DNA of 64,000 nt from Paracraurococcus lichenis (lineage in GTDB: Bacteria; Pseudomonadota; Alphaproteobacteria; Acetobacterales; Acetobacteraceae), in assembly GCF_030657435.1 (NCBI RefSeq), contig NZ_JAUTWS010000017.1, forward strand, positions 62,001 to 126,000, read 5' to 3'. Below, piece by piece: positions 1 through 10,694 of the stretch; the first letter of the stretch is position 1, and every line of letters starts with the position of its first letter. The translations under genes and the position numbers were made by a program. A model generated the notes under the pieces. The model did no database searches, had not been told where the DNA came from, and saw only the letters and a program-made list of their open reading frames with translations.

Positions 1-473
1 TCAATCCCTTCATCCAGGTGCTGCGGCCGGTGAGCCCGCTCGCCTGGATGCCGCTCGCGCTCTTCACCATCAAGGACAGCGCGATCTCCGCCATCTTCGT
101 CATCTTCATCTGCTCGATCTGGCCGATGCTGCTGAACACCGCCTTCGGCGTGCAGTCGGTGCGGCGGGAATGGCTGAACGTGGCGCGCACGCTGGAGGCG
201 GGCACGCTGAAGACCGCCTTCCGCGTCATCCTGCCGGCGGCGGCGCCCACCATCCTGACCGGAGCGCGGATTTCCATCGGCATCGCCTGGCTGGTGATCG
301 TGGCGGCGGAGATGCTCGTCGGCGGCACGGGCATCGGCTACTGGGTCTGGAACCAGTGGAACAACCTGTCGCTGAGTGACATCGTCATCGCCATCCTGCT
401 GATCGGGATCGTCGGGCTGCTGCTGGACCGGCTGCTCGGCGCCGTCGCGCGGCTGGTGGCATGGCAGGACTGA
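1..473 (+). CDS. ABC transporter permease, nitrate/sulfonate/cyanate type (5' end cut by window)
   Basis: This is the C-terminal part of an inner-membrane permease of the NtrB/SsuC family. The frame is already open at position 3 and reads NPFIQVLRPVSPLAW, an internal family motif, so the true start lies upstream of the window and the first in-frame GTG at 18 is not a start. Hydrophobic helices alternate with the EAA-like cytoplasmic loop (ARTLEAGTLKTAFRVILPAA), which docks on the ATPase. It overlaps the following ATPase reading frame, as expected for an importer operon, and the cyanase just downstream suggests cyanate (or nitrate/nitrite) as substrate. The binding protein is presumably upstream, outside the window. 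The family call is firm; the substrate is inferred from neighbours. Confidence 0.9.
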   Translation, partial: NPFIQVLRPVSPLAWMPLALFTIKDSAISAIFVIFICSIWPMLLNTAFGVQSVRREWLNVARTLEAGTLKTAFRVILPAAAPTILTGARISIGIAWLVIVAAEMLVGGTGIGYWVWNQWNNLSLSDIVIAILLIGIVGLLLDRLLGAVARLVAWQD

Positions 474-478
474 GCGCC

Positions 479-1336
479 ATGCAGCACCCCTATGTCTCGG
501 TCGAGGGCGTGACGCGCGCCTATCCCGGCCATGTCGTCTTCCGCGACCTCTGGTTCGGTGTGAACCGCGGGGAGTTCGTCTGCCTCGTCGGGCATTCCGG
601 CTGCGGCAAGACGACCGTGCTGAACATCCTGGCCGGGCTCGACGCGCCGGATGCCGGCGGCGTCATCGTGGACGGGCAGGAGATCCGCGGTCCCTCGCTC
701 GACCGCGCCGTCATCTTCCAGGGGCATGCGCTGATGCCCTGGATGACGGCGGAGCAGAACGTCGTGTTCGCCCTCTCCTGCCGCCATCCCCGATGGGGCA
801 AGGCGCGGCTGCGGGACGCCGCGCGCGAGGCGCTGGACAAGGTCGGGCTCGGCCAGGCGGCCGACCGCCGGCCCGCCATGCTCTCGGGCGGCATGAAGCA
901 GCGCGTCGGCATCGCCCGCGCGCTGGCGCTCGACCCCAAGATGCTGCTGATGGACGAGCCCTTCAGCGCGCTGGATGCGCTGACGCGCAGCGCGCTGCAG
1001 GACGAGGTGGCGCGGCTGGTCGCCGAGGCCAATCAGACCGCCTTCATGATCACCCATGACGTGGACGAGGCGATCCTGCTGGCCGACCGCATCCTGCTGA
1101 TGACGAACGGGCCCGACGCCAGGATCGCCGAAACCGTGGTGAACACACTGGCAAAACCGCGGAACCGCGCGACCCTGCACAAGCTGCCGGGCTACCACGC
1201 CCTGCGCGACCACATCCTGGAATTCCTGCTGACGCGCAGCCGCACGCTCGCCGGCACGCGGCCGCCGGGCTGGGACCCGACATCGCCGCCGGAGGTCCGG
1301 CCGGCCGAGGCGCCGCTGCCCGTCGCGGCGCAGTGA
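479..1336 (+). CDS. ABC transporter ATP-binding protein, nitrate/cyanate type (NrtD/SsuB-like)
   Basis: This cytoplasmic ATPase energises the preceding permease. It shows a full set of motifs: Walker A GHSGCGKTT, signature LSGGMKQR, Walker B LLMDEPFSALD and the H-loop MITHDVDEA. The length (285 residues) is normal for the family. Two starts are possible: ATG 461, inside the end of the permease gene, and ATG 479, which has an AGGA box about nine bases upstream and gives the usual short lead-in. I chose 479. The last 30 residues are a Pro/Ala-rich tail of no known function. It lies 28 bp before cynS, in the same direction, so transport and cleavage of cyanate are probably co-transcribed. Confidence 0.92.
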   Translation: MQHPYVSVEGVTRAYPGHVVFRDLWFGVNRGEFVCLVGHSGCGKTTVLNILAGLDAPDAGGVIVDGQEIRGPSLDRAVIFQGHALMPWMTAEQNVVFALSCRHPRWGKARLRDAAREALDKVGLGQAADRRPAMLSGGMKQRVGIARALALDPKMLLMDEPFSALDALTRSALQDEVARLVAEANQTAFMITHDVDEAILLADRILLMTNGPDARIAETVVNTLAKPRNRATLHKLPGYHALRDHILEFLLTRSRTLAGTRPPGWDPTSPPEVRPAEAPLPVAAQ

Positions 1337-1364
1337 CGCCAAGCAGAGAGGGAGAGCCGACACG

Positions 1365-1847
1365 ATGACCCGCGCCCAACTGACGGAGAAGATCCTCGAC
1401 ATCAAGCGCGAGAAGGGGTGGACCTGGAAGCAGATCTGCGCCGAGATCGGCGGCGTCTCCGACACGCTGATCGTCGGCGCGCTGCTCGGCCAGATGAAGC
1501 TGGTCAAGCCGCTGGCGAAGAAGGCCGCAGCGCTGTTCGGCCTGTCGGAGGTCGAGGAGCGGATGCTGAACGAGGTGCCCTATCGCGGCACGCCCATGCC
1601 GCCGACCGACCCGCTGCTCTACCGCTTCTACGAGATGGTGATGGTCAATGGACCCGCCTGGAAGGCGCTGATCGAGGAGGAGTTCGGCGACGGCATCATG
1701 TCCGCCATCGACTTCGACTTCCAGTTCGAGCGCATGGCGCACGAGAAAGGCGACCGGGTGAAGATCGAGATGACCGGCAAATTCCTGCCCTACAAGTACT
1801 ATGGGGCGGAGCAGGGCATCCCGGCTTACGGCTTCAAGGAGGAATAG
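1365..1847 (+). CDS. cynS: Cyanase (cyanate hydratase)
   Basis: Cyanase decomposes cyanate with bicarbonate to ammonia and CO2 (EC 4.2.1.104). The 160-residue length and the two-part layout match the family: an N-terminal helical, DNA-binding-like fold and a C-terminal catalytic half. The three catalytic residues are visible at R87, E90 and S113, with the same spacing as Arg96, Glu99 and Ser122 of the E. coli enzyme. The start is ATG 1365 after a GGGAGAG ribosome site. It is the last gene of the cyanate/nitrate-type transporter operon and converges with the urease operon, so both ends of this locus make ammonia. Confidence 0.97.
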   Translation: MTRAQLTEKILDIKREKGWTWKQICAEIGGVSDTLIVGALLGQMKLVKPLAKKAAALFGLSEVEERMLNEVPYRGTPMPPTDPLLYRFYEMVMVNGPAWKALIEEEFGDGIMSAIDFDFQFERMAHEKGDRVKIEMTGKFLPYKYYGAEQGIPAYGFKEE

Positions 1848-1886
1848 GCGGATCGGGGCGCGGCACGGGCCGCGCCCCGGTTCGGC

Positions 1887-2414
1887 TCAGGCCGTGCGGG
1901 CGGCAAGGCGCGTGCCGAGGTGCCGCGCGAGAGGCGCCGCCAGCGCCAGGCCGGCCGCATGCAACGCCGCGGTCGCCAGCAGGAAGCCCGCGGCATAGGG
2001 CGCGACGCCGCCCAGCATCTCCGTCCCATGCGCATGGCCGTGGAACAGCCCGGCCAGCGCCACCAGCCCCGCCGCGGCCGCGACCGGCACGCGCACCGCG
2101 AGCAGCGCGAAAGCCGCGAGCACCACGACGGAGGCGAGGATGCCCGCCTCCACGCCCGGCAGCACGAGGCCCGCGGCGGCAAGGCCGAAGCCCGCCAGCA
2201 TGGCCGCAAGGAAGGCGCCCGGCAGCGCGAGGCGCGCCGCGCCGCCCAGCAGCCCGGCCCAGAGCCCGACCATGACCATCGCCAGCAGGTGGTCCAGGCC
2301 GGAGACCGGATGCAGCAGGCCGGCGAGGAAGCCGGCATGCTCGAGGTGTCCTGGATGGGCGAAGGCGGTCGCGGGCAGCAGCAGCGCCGCGGCGGGAAGG
2401 GCGAAGCGGGTCAT
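1887..2414 (-). CDS. hupE: HupE/UreJ family nickel permease
   Basis: This small integral membrane protein has 175 residues, a cleavable signal-like N-terminus ending ATAFAHPGH, and about six hydrophobic helices. Family motifs are present: HPVSGLDHLLAM near residue 35 and FHGHAHGTE near residue 124, His clusters proposed to bind Ni2+. It overlaps the end of ureG and is the last gene of the urease operon. The likely role is nickel uptake for the urease active site; it could instead move another divalent metal, but position argues for nickel. Confidence 0.92.
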   Translation of the reverse strand: MTRFALPAAALLLPATAFAHPGHLEHAGFLAGLLHPVSGLDHLLAMVMVGLWAGLLGGAARLALPGAFLAAMLAGFGLAAAGLVLPGVEAGILASVVVLAAFALLAVRVPVAAAAGLVALAGLFHGHAHGTEMLGGVAPYAAGFLLATAALHAAGLALAAPLARHLGTRLAARTA

Positions 2415-3061
2415 CAGGCAGCTCTCCTCGGGGCGATTCCGCCCTGTTGCAGGATGAAATCGGCAATCTCGGCCACGCCCTTGTCTTCCTTCAGGTTGGT
2501 GAAGATGAAGGGGCGCGCGCCGCGCATCCTGCGGGCATCCCGGTCCATGACCGAGAGGTCGGCGCCGACCAGCGGCGCGAGGTCGATCTTGTTGATCGCC
2601 AGCAGGTCGCTGCGGGTGATGCCGGGCCCGCCCTTGCGCGGGATCTTGTCGCCGGCCGAGACGTCGATGACGTAGATGGTCAGGTCCGCGAGTTCCGGGC
2701 TGAAGGTCGCGGCCAGGTTGTCGCCGCCGCTCTCGATGAATAGCACCTCGAGTCCGGGGAATCTTTGCGCCATGTCATGGACGGCCGCGAGGTTGATCGA
2801 CGCGTCCTCGCGGATGGCGGTGTGCGGGCAGCCGCCGGTCTCGACGCCGGCGATGCGGGACGGGTCGAGCGCGCCGGCGCGCGTCAGGAATTCCGCGTCC
2901 TCCTTGGTATAGATGTCGTTGGTGATGACCGCGATGTCGTGCGTGTCGCGGAGATGGCGGCAGAGCCGCTCGGTCAGCGCCGTCTTGCCGGACCCGACGG
3001 GGCCGCCGATGCCGACGCGGAAGGGGCCTCGCGCGGAACGCGCAGCGGAAGACATGCTCAT
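2414..3061 (-). CDS. ureG: Urease accessory GTPase UreG
   Basis: UreG is the SIMIBI-class GTPase that powers nickel insertion into urease together with UreD and UreF. The P-loop [12 protein letters not shown] lies near residue 22, and the family CPH metal-binding motif appears as [13 protein letters not shown]. Its 215 residues are typical. The start codon overlaps the ureF stop (ATGA) and its own stop overlaps the hupE start, so it is translationally coupled on both sides. Confidence 0.97.
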   Translation of the reverse strand: MSMSSAARSARGPFRVGIGGPVGSGKTALTERLCRHLRDTHDIAVITNDIYTKEDAEFLTRAGALDPSRIAGVETGGCPHTAIREDASINLAAVHDMAQRFPGLEVLFIESGGDNLAATFSPELADLTIYVIDVSAGDKIPRKGGPGITRSDLLAINKIDLAPLVGADLSVMDRDARRMRGARPFIFTNLKEDKGVAEIADFILQQGGIAPRRAA

Positions 3062-3759
3062 GATCGGAAGAGCCTCGTGTATTGCGTCTCGTGTCGCATC
3101 GAGAGCAGGTCCAGCATGGGGGCGGCGGTGCCGATGGTGTCTAGATCGGCGGCCAGGGCAGCCTCGGCCGCGGCCTCCACCACCGGGTGCAGCGCCGCCG
3201 TGGCGATCTGCCCGTCGGTCTGGCCGAGCGGGACGAGACGGACACCGGCCGAGACCAGGTTGGCGGCGAAGGCCGCCAGCCAGCCCTGCAGCGCCGAGCG
3301 CAGCGGGATGCCCTGGAACCCCGCCGCGGCGCCGAAGGCGACGGGATGCGCCAGCGCCCGCGGATGGCGCGCGGCAAAGGCGGCGAAGCGCGCATCGGGC
3401 CAGGCGGATTGCGTGACGGCGGTGAAAGCCGTGCCCTGCGCCATGGTCTCGAGCGCCGTCTCCGCCGTGCCGCGCCAGGCGGCGGCGAGCAGGGCGGCCT
3501 CGTCCAGCGCGGCATCCTCCCCGGCCTCGGCCGCGCGCCAGACGGCGGCGAGCAGCGCGCCATCCACCCGGCCGGCGCCGGCGCGCAGCACGGTCGAGAC
3601 ATAGGCCACCAGATCGGCGCGGTCGGTCACGCGGCCGTCCTCCACCGCCGTCTCCAGCCCGTGGCTGTAGGTATAGGCGCCGACGGGATAGGCGGGCGAC
3701 AGCCAGGCCAGCAGGCGGTAGAGCGCCGCGCCCTCAGTGATGGTGGTGGCCATCGCCAT
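3058..3759 (-). CDS. ureF: Urease accessory protein UreF
   Basis: UreF is the helical scaffold that couples UreG GTP hydrolysis to nickel delivery. Family sequence begins at [24 protein letters not shown], the conserved N-terminal region. The open frame runs upstream to 3912, but that part is an antisense-like low-complexity reading of the ureE His-tail codons, so the start is ATG 3759 or ATG 3753, giving 233 or 231 residues. Either start lies inside the last 26 bases of ureE. The frame ends four bases into ureG. The C-terminus is normal. Confidence 0.93.
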   Translation of the reverse strand: MAMATTITEGAALYRLLAWLSPAYPVGAYTYSHGLETAVEDGRVTDRADLVAYVSTVLRAGAGRVDGALLAAVWRAAEAGEDAALDEAALLAAAWRGTAETALETMAQGTAFTAVTQSAWPDARFAAFAARHPRALAHPVAFGAAAGFQGIPLRSALQGWLAAFAANLVSAGVRLVPLGQTDGQIATAALHPVVEAAAEAALAADLDTIGTAAPMLDLLSMRHETQYTRLFRS

Positions 3760-4275
3760 GGTCGTGGTCGCAGTGGTCGTGATCGTGGTGATGATGGTGG
3801 CCGTGCCGGTGCCCCGGCTGGCGGTTGTGCTCGCCATAGGCGCCGCCTTCCGGATTGAAGGGCGCGTCCACCTTGCGCAATTCCGCGCCCAGCCCCTGCA
3901 GCATGGCTGCAATGACGTGGTCGTCGCGGATCAGCAGCCGGTCGGGCTGGATCTCCGTCGGCAAATGGCGGTTGCCGAGATGCCAGGCGAGGCGCAGCAG
4001 GTGCCCCGGCGTCGCGGCGCGCACCTCCACCAGCGGTTCCGGCGCCGCGCGCACCAGGACGACGCCGCCCTGCTCCAGCAGCAGCCCGTCGCCGTCCCGC
4101 AGGGCGGTTGCCTCCTCGAGGTCGAGGAGGAAGGCGAAGCCGCTCTCGGCGACATGGCGTTTGCGGCGGCGGAAGCGGTCGTCGAAGTCGAGGGTGACGC
4201 TGTGCTTCGCGGTGCGCTCCACCCAATTGCCCTTGCGCAGGACCTGGGTGGCGCGGGGGAGCGGTTCGTCGGTCA

Positions 4276-4276
<1 letters not shown>
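3734..4276 (-). CDS. ureE: Urease accessory protein UreE (nickel metallochaperone)
   Basis: UreE carries Ni2+ to the UreDFG complex. The 180-residue protein has the N-terminal peptide-binding domain (residues 1-75) and the central metal-binding domain with GHLLRLAWHLGNRHLP, followed by a His/Asp-rich tail (last ~30 residues, 16 His) that would hold several nickel ions. That tail varies widely between species. The gene starts one base into the ureC stop and its end overlaps the ureF start. Confidence 0.96.
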
Positions 4277-5987
<1,711 letters not shown>

Positions 5988-5988
<1 letters not shown>

Positions 5989-6293
5989 CAGACCTGTCCT
6001 TCCGTCTCGCCGCGGAAGCCGTGCACGATGCGCGCGCCGGCAAAGGGAATGAGGCGCACGCTGCGCGTCTGCCCCGGCTCGAACCGCACCGCGGTGCCGG
6101 CGGCGATGTCGAGCCGCCGGCCCTTGGCCGCCGCGCGGTCGAAGCGGAGTTCCGGGTTGGTCTCGGCGAAGTGGTAGTGGCTGCCGACCTGCACCGGACG
6201 GTCGCCCGCATTCGCCACCTCAAGCTCCAGGCTGTCGGCGCCGGCGTTCAGCTCGATCTCCCCGGACGCGGGGAACAGCTCGCCGGGGATCAC
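5988..6293 (-). CDS. ureB: Urease subunit beta
   Basis: The small structural subunit, 101 residues, has the family signature [13 protein letters not shown] and the C-terminal GFRGETEG. It packs with UreA and UreC into the (UreABC)3 assembly. It overlaps ureA by four bases and ureC by one, which fits stoichiometric translation. Confidence 0.97.
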
Positions 6294-6592
6294 CGGATCG
6301 GCTCGTGCACGGTGACGAGCTTGGTGCCGTCGGGGAAGGTCGCCTCCACCTGGATCTCGTGAATCATCTCAGGGATGCCCTCCATCACCTGGTCCCGCGT
6401 CAGCACCGTCGCGCCGTCGCGCATCAGCTCCGCCACGCTGCGGCCGTCCCGCGCGCCCTCCACCACGAAATCGGTGATGAGCGCCACCGCTTCCGGGTGG
6501 TTCAGCTTCACGCCGCGTTCCAGCCGCCGGCGCGCCACCTGGGCGGCCATGGCGATCAGCAGCTTGTCCTTCTCGCGGGGCGTCAGGTTCAT
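6290..6592 (-). CDS. ureA: Urease subunit gamma
   Basis: The 100-residue gamma subunit opens with the canonical [17 protein letters not shown] and contains [13 protein letters not shown]. The start ATG at 6592 is preceded by AGAGAGGTTTGCCC. It follows ureD by 42 bp, the only real gap inside the operon. Confidence 0.98.
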   Translation of the reverse strand: MNLTPREKDKLLIAMAAQVARRRLERGVKLNHPEAVALITDFVVEGARDGRSVAELMRDGATVLTRDQVMEGIPEMIHEIQVEATFPDGTKLVTVHEPIR

Positions 6593-6634
6593 GGGCGGGC
6601 AAACCTCTCTCGCGCGATCATGGTCCGCGGCACC

Positions 6635-7492
6635 TCAACTCGTCCAGAGCCGCGGCAGCCGCGCTGGCAGGTCGAGTTGCGCCGCGCGCAGCGCGACGAT
6701 GGCGGCGCCGACCGCCTGCCGCACCGCGGCCGCAGGGCCCAGCCAGCGCGCCAGCAGCAGGCCGGGGCGGGGGATGGTGCAGGCGCCGGGCGCTACCTCC
6801 GGCAAGGACCGCAGCAGGTCGCGCCCTGCCTCCGCCTCGCCGCCCGCCAGCAGCAGCGTGCCCAGCGCCTCGGCGCCGGCGAAGCCAAAGGGCGCGGCGA
6901 GCAGCGCGGCCAGGTCGCCCTCCAGCGCCAGCGCATCCGCCCAGAGCAGCCCCGACGGCCCGTGCAGCCGCCAGCGGTCGCGCAGCAGGCCCTGCGTCAT
7001 CCGCTCGCCCCGTGCGGCACGGCCGAAGACCAGCGTCTCGGCGGCCAGCAGCACCGCGCCGGGCGCGAGGTCGGCGCGCATGCGCCGGTCGAGGCGGGCG
7101 CCATCGAAGAGGATGGTCTCCTGCGGGATCCATTCCAGCCGCGCGCCCGGCTCCAGCACGATCCGGCTCTCGATCCGCGTCTCCGGGCCGAGGCTGCGGT
7201 AGAGCTTCTCCGCCGCGGCGGTGGAGAGCGTGGCCTGCGCCCCCGTCTCCAGCCGCACCGCCTGGCGCAGCGAATCGCCGCCGGCGAGGCCGCCGGCGCA
7301 GTTCAGCAGCGCCGCCGTCGGCGGCTCGGCCGGCTCCGGCTTCGGGAAGAGGATGCGCAGCGGCGCTTGCTGGTAGAGATGGCGCAGAACGGTTCCGCGC
7401 GGCGACAGGCCGAAGACCAGGTCGAAGGCGCCATCGGCGCGCTGGTGGCGGCCTGGCAGGGTGGGCGTGTCGCGCGGCATCGCGCGGACCAT
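6635..7492 (-). CDS. ureD: Urease accessory protein UreD
   Basis: UreD is the chaperone that binds apo-urease and recruits UreF and UreG. The family motif LLNCAGGLAGGDSL is at residues 62-75 and a typical IPQETILFDGARLDR follows near 122-136. A long open frame continues upstream to 8272, but the part beyond 7492 is antisense to an ABC ATPase gene and is not UreD-like. The start is ATG 7492 (285 residues) or ATG 7480. This is the first gene of the urease operon and diverges from the ureide-type importer, sharing a 162-bp control region. Confidence 0.93.
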   Translation of the reverse strand: MVRAMPRDTPTLPGRHQRADGAFDLVFGLSPRGTVLRHLYQQAPLRILFPKPEPAEPPTAALLNCAGGLAGGDSLRQAVRLETGAQATLSTAAAEKLYRSLGPETRIESRIVLEPGARLEWIPQETILFDGARLDRRMRADLAPGAVLLAAETLVFGRAARGERMTQGLLRDRWRLHGPSGLLWADALALEGDLAALLAAPFGFAGAEALGTLLLAGGEAEAGRDLLRSLPEVAPGACTIPRPGLLLARWLGPAAAVRQAVGAAIVALRAAQLDLPARLPRLWTS

Positions 7493-7527
7493 GCCACGCG
7501 GCGCGCGATGGCGGAACCACCCCGTCG

Positions 7528-7548
7528 CCTGCCCCAACCGCGGGCAGG
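7528..7548. promoter_or_regulatory. Inverted repeat in the urease/importer control region, candidate upstream activator site
   Basis: CCTGCCC and its exact reverse complement GGGCAGG are separated by seven bases (arms 7528-7534 and 7542-7548). The centre lies about 75 bp upstream of the GG of the -24/-12 match at 7611, a normal distance for an enhancer-binding-protein site. It does not match the NtrC consensus TGCACC-N5-GGTGCA, so the binding protein is unknown, and a chance palindrome is possible in DNA this G+C-rich. Confidence 0.35.
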
Positions 7549-7610
7549 GTGGCGCGGAAATGGCCATGCCGCGCGCGGGTCGCGGGCGGCACCCGGCACC
7601 CTTCCGTGCA

Positions 7611-7627
7611 TGGCATGGGGGTTGCGT
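7611..7627 (+). promoter_or_regulatory. Sigma-54 (-24/-12) promoter ahead of the ureide-type importer operon
   Basis: TGGCATG at 7611-7617, four bases, then TTGC at 7622-7625 match the consensus TGGCACG-N4-TTGC with one transition and the invariant GG/GC spacing. Transcription would begin near 7637, leaving a short leader that holds the CCGGAGAC ribosome site and the GTG start at 7655. A sigma-54 promoter fits an operon for ureide breakdown next to urease, since such genes are commonly under Ntr control. Confidence 0.7.
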
Positions 7628-7654
7628 AATCCCGCATGCAATCCGGAGACGCAA

Positions 7655-8770
7655 GTGCTGCACCGCCCGCCCCCCGATGCCGAGGCCGCGCTGCGCGGCC
7701 ACACGCTCGACGTGCTCGGCCTCGGCGTGCGCTATGGCGCCTTCACCGCGCTCGACGACGTGGACCTCTCCGTCCGCGCCGGGGAGGTGCTGGCGCTGCT
7801 CGGCCCCTCCGGCTGCGGCAAGACCACCCTGCTGCGCAGCGTCGCGGGCTTCGTGCGGCAGAACAGCGGCCAAGTGCTGATCGACGGTACCTCCATCGAC
7901 GACCTGCCGCCCAACCGGCGGCGCGTCGGCATCGTCTTCCAGAACTACGCGCTCTTCCCGCATATGAGCGTCGCCGAGAATGTCGCCTACGGGCTGAAGG
8001 CGCGCGGCGAGGCCCGGGCGCGCATCGCCCCGCGCGTCACCGAACTGCTGGAGATGGTGCAGCTCGGCCCGATGCGGGACCGGCTGCCGCGGCAGCTCTC
8101 GGGCGGGCAGCAGCAGCGCGTGGCCCTCGCCCGGGCGCTGGCGATCGAGCCCAGCATCCTGCTGCTGGACGAGCCCTTCGCCGCCCTCGACCGCTCGCTC
8201 CGCCTCGACATGCAGATCGAGATCAAGCGGCTGCAGCGGCAATTGGGTCTCACCGCCATCCTCGTCACCCATGACCAGGACGAGGCGATGAGCGTCGCCG
8301 ACCGAATCGCCGTCATGCGGCGCGGCCGGATCGAGCAGCTCGGCACGCCGGTGGACGTCTATGAGCGGCCGGAGACGCTCTTCGTCGCGGGCTTCATCGG
8401 CACCACCAACCGGCTGCCCTGCACGGTGGAGGGCACGGCGGATGGCATGGCCACGGTCCGCCTGCCCGACGGCACGGCGCTGGCGGTGCCCGCCGAGGCC
8501 CCGCCCGGCCCGGCGCTGCTGACGGTGCGACCGGAACAGCTCGTGCTGCGGGACGAGGCGGGGCCGGACGCCTTCCCGGTCGAACTCGGCCTCGCCCTGC
8601 CGCTCGGCGGCCAGACCATCCGGGAGGCGAGGCTCCCCGACGGCACGCCGCTCCGCCTGACCGAGCCGCGGCTCGGCGCCATCCGCGACCTCGGCGGGCG
8701 CGCCTTCTGCGCCCTCGCGCCCGGGGCGCGCCCTGCCCTCTTCCCCAAGCCCCCGTCCGAGGAGGACTGA
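7655..8770 (+). CDS. ABC transporter ATP-binding protein (PotA/FbpC type), probably for a ureide or purine breakdown product
   Basis: This is an importer ATPase of the spermidine/iron/AEP group, 371 residues. It has an ATPase domain (Walker A GPSGCGKTT, signature LSGGQQQR, Walker B LLLDEPFAALD, H-loop VTHDQDEA) followed by a C-terminal OB-like regulatory (TOBE) domain. The start is GTG 7655: the GGAG box at 7645-7648 is six bases away and lies downstream of the predicted sigma-54 start point. The open frame runs further upstream but without family similarity. It leads a five-gene run ending in allA and puuE, from which the substrate is inferred. Confidence 0.9.
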   Translation: MLHRPPPDAEAALRGHTLDVLGLGVRYGAFTALDDVDLSVRAGEVLALLGPSGCGKTTLLRSVAGFVRQNSGQVLIDGTSIDDLPPNRRRVGIVFQNYALFPHMSVAENVAYGLKARGEARARIAPRVTELLEMVQLGPMRDRLPRQLSGGQQQRVALARALAIEPSILLLDEPFAALDRSLRLDMQIEIKRLQRQLGLTAILVTHDQDEAMSVADRIAVMRRGRIEQLGTPVDVYERPETLFVAGFIGTTNRLPCTVEGTADGMATVRLPDGTALAVPAEAPPGPALLTVRPEQLVLRDEAGPDAFPVELGLALPLGGQTIREARLPDGTPLRLTEPRLGAIRDLGGRAFCALAPGARPALFPKPPSEED

Positions 8771-8772
8771 GC

Positions 8773-9795
8773 ATGTCCCTGCCCATCAGCCGCCGCGCCC
8801 TGCTGGCCGGCGCCGCCGCCTTGGCCATGCCCGCGGTCGCGCGCGCCCAGAAGGGCGGCAGCGTCACCGCCGCCATCTATCCCGGCGCCTGGGAGGATGC
8901 CTTCCGCGACCTGGTCGCGCCGGCGCTGCTGAAGGCGCACGGGATCGAGCTCGAGATGCAGGCGCTCTTCGCGGTGGATCAGGTGGCCAAGTTCGCCGCC
9001 AGCCGCGGCGCGCCGCCCTTCGACTGCTTCGTCCTCGACCCCGGCCCGCGCGCGACGGCGGCCGAGCGCGGCATGTTCGAGAAGTTCGATGCCTCGAAGC
9101 TGTCGAACCGCGCCGCCATCCCGGCCATGCTGATCGACGACTGGGGCATCGGCTGCAATGCGCAGGTGGTGGGCATCGCCTACAACCCGAAGAAGCTGCC
9201 CAAGCCCAAGGGCTATGCCGACCTGTTCAAGGAGCCCTGGGTCTCGCGCCTCGGCATCACCGGCTTCGGCACGACCTTCGGCACCGTCAGCCTGATCGAG
9301 ATCGCCAAGGTCTTCGGCGGCAGCGAGACGAATGTGGAGCCGGCGCTGGTCGAGCTGAAGAAGGTCCTCCCCAAGATCGCCGCCGTCAGCACGCCCGCCG
9401 CCCTGCCCGGCCTGCTGCAGCAGGGCCAGTGCGACATCACCTATACCAATACCCAGACGGTGACGACGCTGAAGGACCGCGGCGTCGACATCGAATTCGC
9501 GGTGCCGGAGACGGGCGCGACCACCTTCCTCACCACACTCCACATCGCCAAGGGCTGCGAGAACATGGACGCGGCCTACAAGTACATCGACACGGTGGTC
9601 AGCAAGGGCGTGCAGGACGCGCTGCAGAAGCCGCCCTACAATTTCATCCCGGTGAACAAGGAGGTCGCGCTCGGCAAGGACCTGCCGATGAAGAGCCTGG
9701 ACGAGATGTCGACATTCGTCACGCATGACTGGAGCAAGATCAATCCGCTCCGGGCGCAGTGGATCGAGCGCTTCAACCGCGAGATGGCGAAGTGA
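8773..9795 (+). CDS. Periplasmic solute-binding protein of the ureide-type importer
   Basis: This 340-residue extracellular binding protein of the spermidine/putrescine-type group has a twin-arginine-like leader (ISRRALLAGAAALAMPAVARA) with a cleavage site near residue 25. The mature protein shows the two-lobe family pattern, including WGIGCNAQVVGIAYNPKKL. It starts two bases after the ATPase stop. The ligand is not readable from sequence; allantoin, allantoate or ureidoglycolate are the best guesses from the enzymes downstream. Confidence 0.9.
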   Translation: MSLPISRRALLAGAAALAMPAVARAQKGGSVTAAIYPGAWEDAFRDLVAPALLKAHGIELEMQALFAVDQVAKFAASRGAPPFDCFVLDPGPRATAAERGMFEKFDASKLSNRAAIPAMLIDDWGIGCNAQVVGIAYNPKKLPKPKGYADLFKEPWVSRLGITGFGTTFGTVSLIEIAKVFGGSETNVEPALVELKKVLPKIAAVSTPAALPGLLQQGQCDITYTNTQTVTTLKDRGVDIEFAVPETGATTFLTTLHIAKGCENMDAAYKYIDTVVSKGVQDALQKPPYNFIPVNKEVALGKDLPMKSLDEMSTFVTHDWSKINPLRAQWIERFNREMAK

Positions 9796-10679
9796 GCAGC
9801 GCGGCGGCCCTGCCGGCGCCCCGCGCCCGCGGGGCCGCCGCGCCCGTCCTGTCGCCCTGGGGTCTGGCCGCGCCGCTCGGCCTCGCCTATGCCGCCTTCT
9901 TCGTCGCGCCGCTCGTCATGCTCATCGCCGTCTCCTTCTACGCCGACGAGCGGATGACGCGCCTCGGCCTCGACCAGTGGCGGCGCTTCCTCTTCGATGC
10001 CTTCCACTGGAAGGTCATTGCCGACACGCTGCTGCTCGGCCTCAAGGCGGTCATCGCCACGGTCCTGCTCGGCTTCCCGCTCGCGTTGGTCTACCGCGCG
10101 GCCTCGCCGGCCTGGCAGCGCGTGCTGCTCTTCGTCGTGGTCATGCCGCTGCTGACCAGCGTCGTCGTCCGCACCTTCGCCTGGATCGTCATCCTGGGGC
10201 GGGAGGGGGTGGTGAACCAGCTCGTCCTCGGCCTCGGCCTCGCGGCCGAGCCGCTGCGGCTGTTGCAGACCGAGCTGGGTCTGGTGATCTCGCTGACGCA
10301 GATCGAAATGCCCCTGCTGCTGCTGCCGCTGCTCTCCGTCATGTCGCGGATCGACCCGAACCTGATGGATGCCAGCGCCTCGCTCGGCGCCTCGCCATGG
10401 CGGACGCTGGTCCGGGTGATCCTGCCGCTGGCGGCGCCCGGCCTCGCCGCCGGCTGCCTGCTGGTCTTCGCCTCGGCCACCACCGCCTTCATCAGCCAGT
10501 CCGTCATCGGCGGCGGGCGGCTGGTCTACCTGCCCGCCATGATCTGGCAGCAGGCCATGATCGCGGCGCATTGGCCCTTCGCCGCCACCATTGCCATCGC
10601 GCTGCTGCTCTCGGTCTCGGCGGTGCTGGCGGTGATCGCCATGGCCGGGCGGGTCGCGGCCGGCCGCGCGGGACCTTGA
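9792..10679 (+). CDS. ABC transporter permease 1 of the ureide-type importer (PotB-like)
   Basis: This inner-membrane permease of 295 residues has about six helices and the EAA loop DASASLGASPWRTLVRVILPLAAP. The GTG at 9792 overlaps the TGA of the binding-protein gene (GTGA) and is the likely start; an in-frame ATG at 9759 lies inside the preceding gene and would add an unrelated N-terminus. It pairs with the next gene to form the channel. Confidence 0.9.
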   Translation: MSSAAALPAPRARGAAAPVLSPWGLAAPLGLAYAAFFVAPLVMLIAVSFYADERMTRLGLDQWRRFLFDAFHWKVIADTLLLGLKAVIATVLLGFPLALVYRAASPAWQRVLLFVVVMPLLTSVVVRTFAWIVILGREGVVNQLVLGLGLAAEPLRLLQTELGLVISLTQIEMPLLLLPLLSVMSRIDPNLMDASASLGASPWRTLVRVILPLAAPGLAAGCLLVFASATTAFISQSVIGGGRLVYLPAMIWQQAMIAAHWPFAATIAIALLLSVSAVLAVIAMAGRVAAGRAGP

Positions 10680-10694
10680 TGGGGGGACGGGTGC

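Noticed and set aside
7493..7560. Possible sigma-54 promoter facing ureD
   Set aside because: No GC-N10-CC arrangement with adequate flanking bases was found on the minus strand; only the plus-strand site holds up.
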